A DNA stretch of 64,000 bases from Paramecium octaurelia (Eukaryota > Ciliophora > Oligohymenophorea > Peniculida > Parameciidae). Under the pieces are notes generated by a model that saw only the letters and a list, made by a program, of their open reading frames with translations, was not told the DNA's origin and did no database searches. Both the position numbers and the translations under genes were made by a program. Location: positions 248,001-312,000 of the forward strand of contig CAJJDP010000029.1 of the NCBI GenBank assembly GCA_905182995.1, in the 5' to 3' direction. Below are positions 11,935 through 25,000 of this stretch, piece by piece (the first letter of the stretch is position 1; each line of letters starts with the position of its first letter).

Positions 11935-12735
11935 TCATTATACCAAACACTATCCGGCACATAATCTATATAGATCTAATAACTATATTACCCTGGATTT
12001 TATGATTTTTCTTCTCCTGAAATAGTCTTTTGTTACTTCCCAGGAAGAGTCAGTCCTAAATTGCTTTAAGAATAATGCTTTTCTTCTTAGCTTCCTCGTA
12101 ATAAACTAGTTTTATTTTTCAGAGTTTATAAGATCTAATATATTTGCTATTTCTTTAAATTCAGAGTTTCTTGAAGCACTTCATATTCTTTCTCAGCTTC
12201 ATTGATTTTTAAGTCCAATTCCTTATTTTGTGTGGATAATTTTAATTGCTAACTTTTTAATGCATTTAATTCTTCATTGCCCTCATCAACTAAAATCATA
12301 ATAAAATCAATCTACTATACTTTTTAGTTTTCAATTTCCCCTTCGATATCTTCAAGCTCATGTTGTTTATCAATGATTGTTTCACTCATTTAAAACTCTA
12401 GTGATTCACTTTTTTTATTTTCATGTTTATCTAGGTGTGAACTTACCTTTTAAATTAAGGAAATTTCTTGATTAATAGTGTTTATCTTCTCATTGATTTA
12501 TTATAATTGATAGGCTTGTTCTTCAGTTTGTGACTTATGTTGTTAATATAGCTAATATTTATGGTTGATTATTACGAATGCAAATTTCATTTCAATTAGA
12601 ATGCAAATATCGCAATCTGACAATTTACTGCACAATGAACAAACATTTCTAGAGCATTTAGGACTAATTTTGAATTGGAAATGAATACCAAATAATAAGT
12701 TTGTCTTTTATAAAACAGATTTCACAAATAGACAT
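11935..12735 (-). CDS. Cys-rich zinc-binding N-terminus plus coiled coil, unknown function
   Basis: A 249-aa protein. The first 40 residues contain four CxxC pairs (CEIC, CPKC, CSLC, CDIC), a likely RING-like or treble-clef zinc module. After it comes a long Gln/Glu/Lys-rich coiled coil (about residues 60-200). Introns are 12664-12688 (25 nt), which completes the second Cys pair, and 11966-11991 (26 nt), which I infer because otherwise the frame runs antisense through the end of the calcineurin gene. With it, TGA falls at 11935-11937. Family not recognised; it could be a scaffold or E3-like protein. Confidence 0.6.
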
Positions 12736-12766
12736 TTGATAATTTTAATAAAAAATAATATATATT

Positions 12767-13599
12767 TCATTTCTGCTTTTTAGATTTCTTTTCTTTCTTT
12801 TATTCAACTTTCTTATGGCTATCCTTCAACGCATTATAAGCTAATGATGATAATCATAGTACCTAAAATCATAATCACAAAAAACGCTATAAACACAGAA
12901 GCAAAAATCAAAATCGAAAAATTTGATTATTTGTCTATTGATTAACCAAAAACTTTTGTTTCATATGGATTCTCCATATAATCAGGGTATTAGGAATAAT
13001 TTAATCCATCAAATTCATCATCTCCAATCATTTCCCTTGATTTTGCTTAGAAATCCTAAAATGAATCAATGAAATACTTCCATGATTCTCCAAACTGATT
13101 CTTCAGCTTCATCAAAGGTAATTTTAGCAGACTGATTTTAGTATTATGACAAATCAAAGTCATTCATCAAATAATAATATTAAGTAACATTGAATTGCCC
13201 TACTTAGATTTCATCATACATCTAAAATTGTAATCAATCATCTACATACCTATTTAGCTGTCTCACCTGTTTGTCGAAGGATGCAATATTAGGTGGCATC
13301 AATTTGGATTCTCTTACTAGCTTTCCTTTGAGTTTCAAATCTAACCTCAGGGGATTCAATTGTTTAATATGCTTCTATGATCGAATTCAATGAGTTCATG
13401 ACAACATCATCATTAAATGTCAGATAAGATGATGATGTGATAACACAAGAATAAAAAATGTTTTTTGTATTGTTCACATTTTTTTCATATTCTAAGGGAA
13501 TAGAGAGCAATATCAACCTGGAGTTTGAATTCTGATGGTATCATTTTAAGATTTGTTTCTTGCCTAAACAACAGCTAGAATAAGCAACAAGTGGAACAT
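12767..13599 (-). CDS. Type I membrane protein, unknown function
   Basis: A 244-aa protein that should enter the secretory pathway. It starts with a clear signal peptide (MFHLLLILAVVQA) and has a lumenal or extracellular domain of about 190 residues. One membrane span follows (SILIFASVFIAFFVIMIL), then a Lys-rich cytoplasmic tail (KKVEQKKEKKSKKQK). Introns are 13492-13517 (26 nt, starting GTT), 13222-13249, 13056-13077 and 12841-12862. The Lys-rich tail could act in ER retention (inference). Its start lies only 14 bp after the stop of the upstream gene on the same strand. Confidence 0.65.
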
Positions 13600-13613
13600 A
13601 ATTTTAATAAATA

Positions 13614-15145
13614 TCAATAAATTTCATTCGTTTTTATTTTTTCATTAACAACCCACATTCGATATTAGTTTATTCTGTTTATTATGGCTTTCGTTGGCAC
13701 TCCATAGAGGGTATCTTATAATCTCTTTAATAATATAGTTAATATCCTACCATGATGTATAAATCAAAGACTTCATGCGAAATGTTCATGTTTTTGTGAA
13801 TCAATTCAATCTCTTTTTATCTGAAGTAGGTGCGATTACTCAACATGAAATCAAGCTCGGTTTCCAATAGGCGATGCACATTTACTTCATAATCCTAAAT
13901 ATCATTTACACAATTTACATCGTAGATTTACATAAAAAAGGGAATCTGTTGCAATTATATTCCAAACTCAACTAATGATTGCTTCTTAATTTGCAATTTC
14001 TATACAAATATTGAATCAAGATCCTAATGGAAATCTTGTATTAATATTTGAGATGTGTTTAATCTGGATATCACTTTTTGCATTGATTGGTGAACATAAT
14101 GGTATTATTTCAAATCACATTTCTTAATTGATCTATGATCATTGTTGTATAAGTATTCTAGTATAAGTTCTATCGCTCTTCTTTGAATAGTTTCATGCTT
14201 TTGGTCAGTTACCATACAATACATTAGATACTAATCTATAAGCTTTTAGCAATTTTAGTACAATTGCAAAGAATCAATTCCATAATGCGTTCGCATCTCA
14301 TAACAGTGCTTTTCCAATTATCTAATAATTTCAAGACCTTCTTGATCCCTCTCATTGAAATCTTATGCTTCAGCAATACCTTATACAAGAGAAACTTAAA
14401 ATTGAAGAAATGCACATGATTAAGTTTATTTGTTTCTGCATAATTTCTAATCTCCTTATGTAATTTTTAATTGTCATCTTATGGTTGCAATATATTAGTT
14501 GAGACTTCTAACCAAATATCCTTAACACTCTCATAATCGCTGACATAATTCTTTAAAGTGATATCCATTCTTAAATGCTCAAAAAGAGATTTTAAGATTT
14601 GGTTTAACCCAAAAAAGCCTTTCAATTCTTAATTAATGGATAGCAATCGTAAATGAGACATTCTTATTGATTCTAATTTAAATAAGTATTTATTCAAGTC
14701 TCGTTCATGAAATAAAACCGTAATGAAATATGATTTAAAATGAGTGAAATCAGCTTTATTATGTACAGGGAATTCATAGCGATCAGTGTTGATGAAGTTT
14801 TCTTCTTTGACTAAATCGTAAAAGAACTCCTGTAGCATGTTAACATCATAGGGTTCGTGAATAGTCTTAAATTTAAGTGCTTCCCATAGTTGTTAATATT
14901 TGTCATTTACATATGATGAAGTACGTCTTGTCAATTTGGTCAATGTTTTGGAGTGAGAATTGTTACCTTTGCTTACTTGAGTCATAAGTTTGTTTGTTAG
15001 AGTTTTGTGCAACTATTGTCTCTATTTGATTTCGTTGGTTTTGCTAAAAGTATGCAAATTAAAACTACAGGTAAGTGCGGACTGGAGATTGGAATTTGAA
15101 GCGAGAGAGGGAGTAATAAAGGGTCACTTAGGAAAGCGGAATCAT
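13614..15145 (-). CDS. Hypothetical 484-aa helical protein
   Basis: Reads through three introns: 15046-15070 (25 nt), 14236-14261 (26 nt) and 13725-13750 (26 nt, ending AAG). The start at 15145 is chosen because the first intron adds a protein-like exon (SRFKFQSPVRTYLK) before the obvious coding region; the internal ATG at 14985 is the alternative start. The product looks mostly helical, with Leu-rich segments such as IQRRAIELILEYLYNNDH and RCERIMELILCNYQYL. This is loosely reminiscent of RIH-type helical domains of intracellular Ca channels, but no channel segment is present, so I leave function open. Confidence 0.6.
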
Positions 15146-15542
15146 TTTCGGTATATTGATGGAATAAGTAGAAGAACTCCTGGGATTTTACATAAAAATT
15201 ATAACATATATATAGCACTTAATTGTTATTCAAAATAATCGACCTTAAATTAAGAAATATTGCTAAAGTTTCAATTGAGATCTCATATTCTAAGCACTTT
15301 CTTAAATCCACATATTTATTAAACATGATTTATATATGTTGCATATGAACATTACTATATGATATTAAATATTTAGAATTATTATGGAACATAGTAAAAA
15401 TGGAACAGCTTATTAGACAATTAAGGTAGCTGAAGTTAATGAATATTGATGTTTGTAAATATTGGATTAGGGTGTTGATAAATAATTTAAAATTGACTTG
15501 AAAATTTGAATAATTAAGATAAATAGATGACCATATATTAAA
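15146..15542. other. Intergenic
   Basis: About 400 bp between two minus-strand genes. It holds the promoter of the 484-aa gene. No other feature seen. Confidence 0.5.
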
Positions 15543-15889
15543 TCATTATTTGACTTCTTTAACTAAATTCTCGAATTTCTGAATCTCTTTTGATTCTTAT
15601 GTAACTGCTTTGATAACATAATGATTATCACAACTATAAAGGTATTGATTTATTTTTACTGTGGACAATATTCATCTGATTCATCATAATCAGTAATGTC
15701 TTTTCGGAAAACTTTCTTGCATTTCTTACAAGCGAAAACCATCTCAATATTTTTTTATAATGGATGATCTTCCAGTTCTTAATGACATTCAGCACAATCA
15801 AACCATCTTAAAGATGTATAAATATTATCTTACTTTTTGCAACATGCAGCTCTGATGGCTACTTAGGCATTGAGAATATGTTTGCACAT
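15543..15889 (-). CDS. CHY-type zinc-finger protein
   Basis: A 106-aa protein that is almost only a CHY zinc finger. The ligand pattern is MCKHI, CC, WFDCAECHQE, ACKKCKKVF and YCPHCDNH. This resembles small CHY proteins such as yeast Hot13, which acts in the mitochondrial intermembrane space; larger family members carry a RING domain that is absent here. The intron 15634-15659 (26 nt) splits the last CPHC motif and its removal creates the His. The start lies 46 bp from the start of the divergent gene on the plus strand. Confidence 0.8.
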
Positions 15890-15935
15890 TTTTTATTTTA
15901 AATTTTAAATTGTATTAATAATTAAATCTTTATAC
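15890..15935. promoter_or_regulatory. 46-bp divergent intergenic region
   Basis: The start codons of the CHY zinc-finger gene (minus) and the Cys-pair gene (plus) are separated by only 46 AT-rich bases, so both promoters must lie here or inside the 5' coding sequence. No box motif recognised. Confidence 0.4.
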
Positions 15936-16838
15936 ATGTCAAGTGACAACCCAGATGGATAGCCATTGGATTTCGAATATTATGAAACCAATTATCCTTA
16001 TTTGAATGTCAAGAAGAATCTTCTGAACAACACTTTATCTAAATGGAGAAGAGCTATTGCACCATATAACCCCTTTGCCATGCAATAAATCCCAAATCAA
16101 AAGAGAATGGGTATGGGTATTAGAAATGGCAATGGATTTTACTTCCCTGATCCATATCCTAACCGAGTTAATTGGAGTGTGTTTTTCCCAACTCATTATG
16201 ATCCTTTGAGTGAATAACACTTTGGAAATCATGGATGGTAGACAAGAAAGTAATAACAAATTCTAAATTCAATAGAGATGCACCTATGTTTACAGCACTA
16301 GCAATTAGAGCTTAAGCACTTCCAAGAGGATGCGTTAGATAGATTGAGGCCTTCAAAAGATGCTAAAATGTAAATGGAGTAACTAAATGCCAAGAAGAAG
16401 CTGATAACATCATTTCTATTTGTCCCAAATGGGCTTTGGAAGGATTGAAGGAAAAAAAGAAGCAACTAGATAAAATTGAGGCCATTTAGACACTCCAATA
16501 TCGTTCAGTTTTGGAAGTTTCTCCCTACAATAAGGTATAATTAGATTGTGAATATTCTTCGTAGGGCAGAACAGTAAAGGATGTTTCAGATAAGACCTGG
16601 GCTGATGGACATAGAGATAAGTTGAGACCTGATACAATGTGGGCTGATGAGAGATACACGAACATTACTTAGAGTGAAATCAATGAGGCTAAGAAACGAG
16701 TGGCTGCAAGAGATGCTGCAAGTGGAAGGTACGAATATTGTACTATCTGAATTTAGAGTCAAGGAAAGTGTGTACCCTGTGCATCACCCAGATATGTCGA
16801 GTTCTCATATCAGAGAAGACAAACCTCTATATCCATGA
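15936..16838 (+). CDS. Cys-pair protein, possible mitochondrial CHCH-like subunit
   Basis: A 282-aa protein. After a Pro/Tyr/Asn-rich N-terminus (about 110 residues) it has CVRQIEAFKRC, a Cx9C pair, and then CQEEADNIISIC, a Cx10C pair. That spacing resembles twin-Cx9C proteins of the mitochondrial intermembrane space, including respiratory-complex subunits. No presequence is seen, which fits that import route. Introns are 16250-16275 (26 nt) and 16729-16756 (28 nt). A further 30-nt GTA...TAG stretch near 16532 has no stop and could be either exon or intron. The C-terminus is hydrophilic. Function is inference. Confidence 0.6.
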
Positions 16839-16884
16839 TTTATTAATAAATAATAAATAAAAATATTAAAACAAATCTTTAAGA

Positions 16885-17492
16885 ATGGTATGTGTTCATG
16901 GTAAAATTAGGGATTGTTGAATATCATTCGAAAGATCAAAAAGTCAGAAAAGGAATTGAGAATTCTGGTCTTAGGATTAGATAATGCCGGTAAAACTACT
17001 ATTCTGAAGGCTTTGTCTAATGAGGACATCAATCAAATTGCTCCCACACATGGTTTTAATATCAAAAATTTGTAACACGAAGGATTCAAGCTGAATGTGT
17101 GGGATGTCGGAGGTCAAGAAGTATTGATTTAGTGCATCATAGAAACTACGTGAATATTGGAGCAACTTCTATGAAAATACGGATGCTTTAGTCTTTGTTA
17201 TCGATTCATCAGATTAAATGCGTTTGGAAGAGGGAGGCAAGGAATTGGACAAACTATTAGGAGAGGCTGAATTAAAGAAGGTGCCCCTTTTGGTATTTGC
17301 AAATAAACAAGATTTGGTGCAAGCTCTTCCCGCTGATGAGGTTAGTATGCTTACTTAATTCAGATCTCCGATAGTTTGAAATTAAATAAAATTACAGACA
17401 GATAATGGTCGATTGTAGCATGTTCAGCCAAAACCCAGGAAGGATTACAAGAAGGAATGGAATGGCTTATTAAGACAGTCTAAGACAAATGA
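16885..17492 (+). CDS. ARL3-like small GTPase
   Basis: A 179-aa Arf-family GTPase. Switch and nucleotide motifs are complete: GLDNAGKTT (P-loop), PTHGF (switch I), WDVGGQE (switch II), NKQD and CSAKT. The N-terminus [12 protein letters not shown] and the GFNIKNLQ segment match ARL3 better than ARL2 or Arf1. ARL3 releases lipidated cargo from carriers such as UNC119 and PDE6D and serves cilia. Introns are 16888-16910 (directly after the ATG), 17121-17142 and 17341-17363 (ends CAG). It sits 24 bp before the FAM135 gene. Confidence 0.9.
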
Positions 17493-17516
17493 ATATTAAT
17501 AATAAATATTATTAAC

Positions 17517-19461
17517 ATGAAATCATAGATTGAAGTTTTAATTCATTTCAAGAAATTCACAAACATTGATCTTTTTACTTAAGGAATCTATTAGATAAGA
17601 GTTCACATAGTATTTATTCTCCTCATCTTAAATAGCCAGAAGCTTAACCTTACTTGATCTTCAATTCAATAAGACGTGATCCGTAAACATCAAATGAGGT
17701 CGATTAAAATTTTGTATTCTACGAAGAGAACATAGAGGATAAATATTTCTATTCACAAGGCTTCTTGATTCGATATGAGGATGAGGAAATGCCTACTAAT
17801 ATTGGCTGTGTATTTCGATAATAAGAAACTCAAAATATTGAAATCGTCATTGAATTGTTGTTTCTAGATAAAAAACTTTTAGGAGATCTTTTTGTGGATA
17901 ATTTGAAGGAAGTTGCATTGTCAATTAAATAATAAATGCAAATTATTTCTAGAGCCACTTTAACAGTCTCTAATGCATTAACTTACAATTAAGCGTACTA
18001 TCCTGTTGAGTTTGATTCAGCCCACTTTTGTTTATTAGAAACTTAAATCCACACAATTCCAATTCAATTTTCATTTACAAAACAGTAATTAGTCGCAGAA
18101 CTTCAAACGTAAGAAAAATTATAATAGCTTTTAAACTAGTCTATATATTTGATGCTGGATAACAGGAAATAACTAATCAAACAACTTGATAGTCTATAGA
18201 ACGAAAAGAAACTCACTTAGTTACAATATGAGGAAAAGTATTATGATTTAAATGACAGAGAAATAGATGATTAAATTATGAAAGTATATTCTTATCCATC
18301 AATAGAGTTTACATGATCTCCATCATGATATGTATATGTTATGGTGTGAACTCGTGAATGCAATCAAGGAGAACCATCAAAAGCTCTAAGACTAATTGGA
18401 ATAGGAATATTTATGTCAAATGATGTAAAGGTGGCAAAATTGTGTTTTCTTAAATAAATCCGAATTTAAACCACTAGATTAGGCTCTCTTAAATGGAAGA
18501 AACAATCATGAATAAGCAAAACAATACAGAAACCAAATTAACTCTTAGGAACTCGATGCAATTAAATATACTGAATTGCTCCAACCATTAAATGCAAATC
18601 CATTCATATTCAAACATACTTGTGTTTAAAAGGGATTTATGCAGAAACCCCAAAATTCCCTCATCCACTACGTCGTCTTAGTTCATGGATATCAAGGCAC
18701 TTCTTATGACATGAGATACTGGAAATCCATATTGACAATTCGATTTAAGGATAAAATTAGATTGATTTGTCCAACATGCAACGACGGCACTTCAAATAAA
18801 CCAATTTAAGAATAAGCATAATTACTAGCAAATGAAGTCGAGAACTATATAAAAGATGAAAATGTAACAGAATTTAGATTGTCATTTATTGGGCATTCCC
18901 TTGGAGGCCTAATCATAAGGGCAGCACTTCCTGAATTGAGTGAATATAAACAGTTTATGCATACTTATCTGAGTCTTGGATCGCCTCATTGTGGATATGC
19001 TTCATCAGAAAGTGTCTTAGTGGATACTGGGTTGATGATGATTCAAAAATGGAATAAATGTAAGACACTTGAAGAATTAAGTTAAAGAGATCATAAGGAT
19101 ATTAAAAACACTTACATATATAATTTGAGTAAAGTAGAAGGATTAAATTGGTTTGACAATGTAGTGTTGATGTCTTCATTTTAAGATCACTATGTGCCTT
19201 TCCATTCTGCTCTGATTTAGAAAATTGAGAACTCAAATGATCAAAGAGTTCAGGCTTATAATGAAATAGTATCAAATATTTTATCAAAATGTGGCAAAAT
19301 AGATAGATTTGACATTAATTTCTTAATAACTAAAAAGTATTAATTACTATTATGATAGAAAATTGGATAAATTTATTGGAAGGGCAGCCCATATTGAATT
19401 TATTGATAATTTAATATTGGTAAAGATGTTTATTTACTTGTATGATGAATATTTTCATTGA
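17517..19461 (+). CDS. FAM135-type protein with a serine-hydrolase (lipase-like) domain
   Basis: A 624-aa protein. The N-terminal half starts with an IEVLIHFKKFTNIDLF segment, typical of the FAM135 N-terminal domain, and ends in a Gln-rich coiled coil. The C-terminal half is an alpha/beta hydrolase: VLVHGYQGTSYDMRYW, the nucleophile elbow GHSLGG near 18891-18906, and a late SFQDHYVP block with Asp and His suited to the triad. The substrate is unknown. Introns are 17610-17635, 18284-18305 and 19337-19358. The first exon is short and depends on the first intron. Confidence 0.85.
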
Positions 19462-20152
19462 ATTAAATATAATACATAAATAGAAATAGTTCATTATAAT
19501 ATATACCATCATTTATTATAAATTAAAGTAACAGAATTTAGACATTAAAATCAGATATAAATAATAATATATTGAATCAACAATCAATATTTATAAATTC
19601 TCTATTAACAGTGTATATAATTGATTTATAATATATAATTAAACAGTATTATTAAATTGTGAAACGTGTAAGACACTAATCTTGGGAAGAGCTATCGTTA
19701 TCTACAATAAATAAAAGAATTACCTGGAGAGTTGTTATTTTCATACTCAAAAATTTAAATATAAATTGAATATGAAACAAGGATTCATATGAATATGAGA
19801 ACTTGAATGAAGAGATAATTGTTAAGATCAACAAAAGAATTATTCCATCGATTGCCATCTCCAAAGTATAGATTAACTTTTATGAAATGCTCTTAAACAA
19901 CCAAAATGTGAATATCATTAAAACTTCAGGTGATTTAGTTTATATAAATGGCTATTTTTATTTGTTTTAACCCTACTGCTTAATAATCATTTAATTATCC
20001 TTATTGCTAAGATTAAATATATTTATATTATTTTGTTTATAATCAATTAAATTTAAATTTATAATATTATATTTATAAATTAGTCTGCTTGTATTATTTA
20101 GCATTGAAGAATGTATTAAATTAAAATAGTTGATATTTATTATTATTCATTA
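19462..20152. other. Intergenic with a weak coding-like patch
   Basis: About 690 bp, very AT-rich. Positions 19640-19950 contain protein-like plus-strand pieces (YENLNEEIIVKINKRIIP) that I could not join into a gene with a start and a stop. This may be a gene remnant or chance. Confidence 0.35.
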
Positions 20153-21083
20153 ATGATCTATTTAGACCTAAATCCAGTTGATTAACCAGAAAATCCTGAA
20201 GATGCAAAGTAGTAAAAAAATAATAACTCCAAGAATGACAATGGCAATGCTGATGTAAGAAAAAGAGAAAAAATAGATGGGATAGTCAAGAACATTTTCA
20301 TCAAACCTATTTAGATTTACTAATCTAATAGGAAAAGAACATCAAAAAGTTAATGTGATTACTCCTACTCAGATAGTTCTTCATCCTCTTCAAGCGTATC
20401 CAAAAGCCTATAATCTATAACATCTCCCTCAAAAGAAAAATAATAGCATGATAAAAACAAAACAAAAATGTTAGATTTTGTACTTGATTCTCACCCTTCA
20501 AAGAAAGATATTTAGATCAGATATTAAGTTGATGGAAAATAAAGGACTACTTCAAACAAATTTCTGAATCAAAAACTATCCAAAATAATTAATTAGAAAT
20601 AGGAGACAGTAGAAGAGAAAAAAGAAGACTCTGTTAAAGGAGCTAATCTTACAGATTTTTAATAAAATTTAAAAAAAGAATTAGAAATCGGTTTGAATAG
20701 ATATTATTAAAAAAACTGCTTTAATTTTTGTTTCAGATGTAAGTAAGTTGGACATGTTGAAAATCAATGTACTGAAAAATAAAGAGTTTAATGCATTTAT
20801 TGTTTGAGTTAAAAGCATTATGGTGAGAGTTGTACTAATTTTTCTTGTTTTCGATGCAATCGCAGTGGTCATCGAAAATATGATTGTAAAGTATTCATTT
20901 AAATATCATTATTAGGTTTAACTGAGATTGACTTTCTGCCCATATTGCGGTAAAACTAGTCATAAGGCTGAAGATTGTGGAATAATTGTACCAGTCTAAA
21001 CCAAAGGAAACAATTAAATAATTTGTTTGGCCTGCAAATAATATGGACATGCGAATTGTAATATTGATACATTTTAACTTTGA
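20153..21083 (+). CDS. CCHC zinc-knuckle protein with five knuckles
   Basis: A 301-aa protein. The N-terminal 175 residues are Lys/Ser/Asn-rich and probably disordered. Five consecutive zinc knuckles follow: CFRCKQVGHVENQC, CIYCLSQKHYGESC, CFRCNRSGHRKYDC, CPYCGKTSHKAEDC and CLACKQYGHANC. Several knuckles after a disordered N-terminus resemble Air1/Air2 and ZCCHC7, RNA-binding subunits of the TRAMP exosome cofactor; this is a likely but not proven match. One intron, 20891-20915 (25 nt), lies between knuckles three and four. Confidence 0.75.
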
Positions 21084-21308
21084 ATTATTATTATTTTTTT
21101 ATGAAATTATATATAACGCGATTTATCATAAATCGGCATAATTTCAACATTTCTACTCAGTTTATATGTATTTAAATAGTATTGGAGATAAGATATAAGT
21201 ATATCAGAAATGATTACTCAAATGAATAAATTATTTAATTAATGTATTTAAAATTAATGAATTACAACTATTATTTTATTAATTATTTTTATTTTTTTGC
21301 GATTAGAA

Positions 21309-21864
21309 ATGTCTATAAATATGGAAGATCTAAAAAAAGTTAATGTAGATACACTCACAGCAAAGGAGAAATAAAAATGCTATGAGGCTTTTGTAGCATT
21401 CGATAAAAATGTATCGGGATATATTGAGAAAGATGAATTAAGAGCAGTTCTTGAAGGTAACTTTTAATAAAAGTCTTAGAAATGGGTTAGAAGCCAACAG
21501 AAGAAGAATTAATAAAGATGATTAATGAAGTGGATTTATCAGGAAGAGGAGCTATTAGTAAAGAGGATTTCTTAAAAATAATCGCTTATCACAAAATGAT
21601 TTTATAGACAAGTGATGAGGAAGACATAAGTAAAATTATACATAATCTCAATAGAACTTGCATTTATAGCATTAGGTGGAAACGAAGATAAATCTGGATC
21701 AGTGGATAGGCAAAAACTCATTAATGTTATATAAAATGAGTTTAATCTTTCAATCGATTTAAATGTAATGAACATTCATATTAAAATAGAGACTGATCAA
21801 GGAATTGTCTCCAAACCAAAATGAATTGAAATATGAAGACTTTCGTAATTTACTTTAAAACTGA
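21309..21864 (+). CDS. EF-hand calcium-binding protein of the calmodulin superfamily
   Basis: A 160-aa protein with about four EF-hand units. The first loop is nearly canonical (DKNVSGYIEKDE) and should bind Ca. The second (DLSGRGAISKED) and third (EDKSGSVDRQKL) lack some ligands. The last unit has no clear loop. Introns are 21457-21479, 21630-21654 and 21765-21789. It is more divergent than calmodulin or centrin, so the target is unknown. It ends 140 bp from the convergent kinesin gene. Confidence 0.8.
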
Positions 21865-22004
21865 ATTATCTAATAAATATAAAATTCGCTAAAAAATAAT
21901 AATTTATAATATTCTTATTAATTGTTAATATTGTTTGAAACAATCTAACATTAAGAAATCAATAATTAATTACAGAATCTAAATTAATATCAAATAAATA
22001 ATAG

Positions 22005-25000
22005 TCAACTAAATAGGTATTGATCTTCCTCTATAATGAAATCCCCGATGTTCGGAGTAAACTATTTTAAGTAATCAAAAGTAAATTTAGAAGGCTTCCA
22101 TATTTTAATCATTCTATCTTGTCCACCACTTACGATTAGTGAACTATCATTTATGATATTGAGAGAATTAATTTATTAGACTGAAGCACTAATATCACTA
22201 ACAAGTTAGAATTTATTCTCACTAATTCTAGTAGCTTTAATTTAACCGTCCTTACATCCAGTATACATGACTTTAAGGCTTTTGTCAACTAATAATAATA
22301 AATCAATTATTATACCGGCCATAGTTAAGATTGAATCTTTATGGATATCGGAATTTGCTTATCCTTATTAACCATTCACTTAGTTCCACATCCTCATTCC
22401 TTTTCCAAATGAGCAACTCACAATCCAATTATCAAGTAAACCAACTCCAGTTACCTTATCATAATGTGGAGGTGTCATTTATGCAATCTAACCATATTTA
22501 TTACTGTTCATCATCATTTTCCTCACATTATGATTGAATGTTCCCCAAATTAACTCCTATGTCTAATCAGACTGTTGTATACACATAACATCACTTGACT
22601 TCTCAAATTCGTGAATTTAACTAAGAATATAATCATCAATACTTATTTGATCTTGCATCCCAAACATTCATAGCGTAATTAATGCCCTTTCCACCAGCCA
22701 CTAATAAACCATTGTGTCTTGTCATCACTCTTATTTCATCAATTGATGACTTTAATACGCTCTATAGTTAAAACGAAGTCACATCATACAAAGAAATTTA
22801 GGATCCATGAGACACTGCAATTGCATTCCTTTCAGGCCAATGACAAATCGATTTAACATGAGTGTTTGCATCCAAAGATACAACGTGAGATTGTGCATCC
22901 ATATCCCATATCTTTACAGATCTAAAAGCACTTGAACATAATAAGTTTTACATTGTGTACACACACAATATTGGATTTTCATGGCCAGGTATTGATTTAA
23001 TTACACTAACAAATAACTATCATTTAATACTCATATCTTAATTCTTATTCTTCTTGTGCCTAACTAAGTTATTCCGTATATCCCTCTCTATCTGACTTAC
23101 ATACTTTGGCCATTTTGAGAGCAGAATTTTATATGTATGGTTTTTAAAAACTTAAATTTAATGACAACTCCTTCTGTTTGGTTCTTTCCAATTTGTAAGC
23201 ATCCCTTATCTACTGATAACTCTAACTCTATGGAAGTTAAGCCTAATCACTTAAACCAATACATTTATCCTTCTAGGTTTTGTTGATATGTTCTGTATAG
23301 AATTTCTTATAGTATTCTAAATCTGATATCATATTTTTATTTTCATTTTACAGGAATTAATACTTTCTTTTTTGATCATTAAGTTACTTTCTGAGTTCCA
23401 AAGCATCATTAGGTTAAGAAGAAATTTGTTATTTGACAATTTTCTTTTTTAGTGTAGGTGAGTTGCAATTTATCTCCTAAAGTGGCTTTTATAGTTATTG
23501 TTGTAATTCTTGGATTATTTGCTAAAATTCATCATTCTACTAGCTAAAATTCTGCATCTGCAAATGATCCTTAATCCAATTATCAATGACGAATTTAAAA
23601 GTTCTAATACACCAATTAGGAAGTTCTCTCAATTCTGAATTGGTTAAGAAATTTGTATATATTTCAGTGCAATTATTGCAACTCTTTCTTAATTACTCTA
23701 TTTTATGCAACTAATAATCGATTGTCTCATTTATATTCTCTCTTATAATTATGATGTCGCTCAATTCCAATTCTATCTAATTTAAACTATTTTTATTATT
23801 CTAATCAAATGATGTTTATTCTCTCTTTATCTGTAACTAACAAATTTTCTATTCTATTTAACTTATTTCCTCTTATAACTACTCCAACTTGATGATTTCC
23901 CTTTATATTTAGATTTCTGCCTATCCTCCCGATATCAATTAAGAGAATAACGATTCTATTTATTTCTCCATTGAATCATAAGCTTACACTTTTTGTGATT
24001 TCTTAAATGATAGACCTGTTCCCTTTTCAATAACTTTCTCATTTCTCTATTTTAATATTTCATCCTCCTTTCTTCTAAGAAGTACTTCTTTTTTACAATT
24101 TTCATTTTTCAATTTGCTTAAAGCAGCTTCTTGTTAAATTTTAAGTTTTTTAATTAAAATCAATTCTTTTTATTTCTCCTCCTTATCCTTGATATACTTT
24201 TCATTATCCGATTTCATTTTCTTAATCAATTCTACTTTCTATTTTTTCATTTTTTCTATATTAATCTTTAAATCTTTAACCTAATTTTCTTATTCTTCCA
24301 ATTTCTTTTACATCTGTCTCATGTTTTATTCTTTTTATCTCATCTCTCCAATTTTAGATTCATATTCCTATAATTTAACTTTCAAAGCATTCATTTAAGT
24401 AGCATCCTATTTTTAATTTACTTGTTTCATTAATGAAGACTTTTAAGCCTCTAAAACAGAAATTTGTTATTGAAATTCCTTTTTCATATCTTCAGCTAAT
24501 TGTCGTTTAAGTTCAAAATTTCGAATAGTCATAACCTATAAGTTGCTTTCAAACTCTTCAATTTGTTAATTAGCCTCTTTGATCATGGAATCATTACAAA
24601 TTACTTCCTCATCAACTTCTGAATCTTATATTGGAGATTCAAAATTATCCCTCGTATCTAATTTTTCAAGTTTCCGTTAAAGAACCATCAACTCCTTCTA
24701 TTTTTTACACAAGATGTATTGATCTCTGTGTGCATCCTATCCTAGTATTTAAACAATAAAAACTACCTGTAATAGCTCATCTATTTCTTTCTACATAGTT
24801 AGAATTTTAAAATCTTTTTCCTTTGTTTCTTATTTTAGCTTATCAACTTCGTCATACAAATCCTCAATTTCATCATCTTCTTCATAATTAGTGAATGGAA
24901 TGTTAAACTTTTACAGAATTCTAAAATAACATAACAATGTACTTCTTAGCATCTTGGAATTGTTTAAAAATAATATCTTTTTTCTTCTTTAGATTATGCA

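Noticed and set aside
11724..11964. Extension of the Cys-rich coiled-coil gene antisense through the end of calcineurin A
   Set aside because: It would overlap a well-supported coding exon; a 26-nt intron at 11966-11991 gives a stop at 11935 and the usual short convergent gap.
14990..15238. Open frames on both strands upstream of the 484-aa gene
   Set aside because: The coding-like composition is better explained as the first exon of the minus-strand gene joined by the intron 15046-15070.
22289..22315. Treating 22289-22315 as exon in the kinesin gene
   Set aside because: The 27-nt stretch has no stop and keeps the frame, but it is GTA...TAG, AT-rich and interrupts a WD40 strand; intron is more likely, though not proven.
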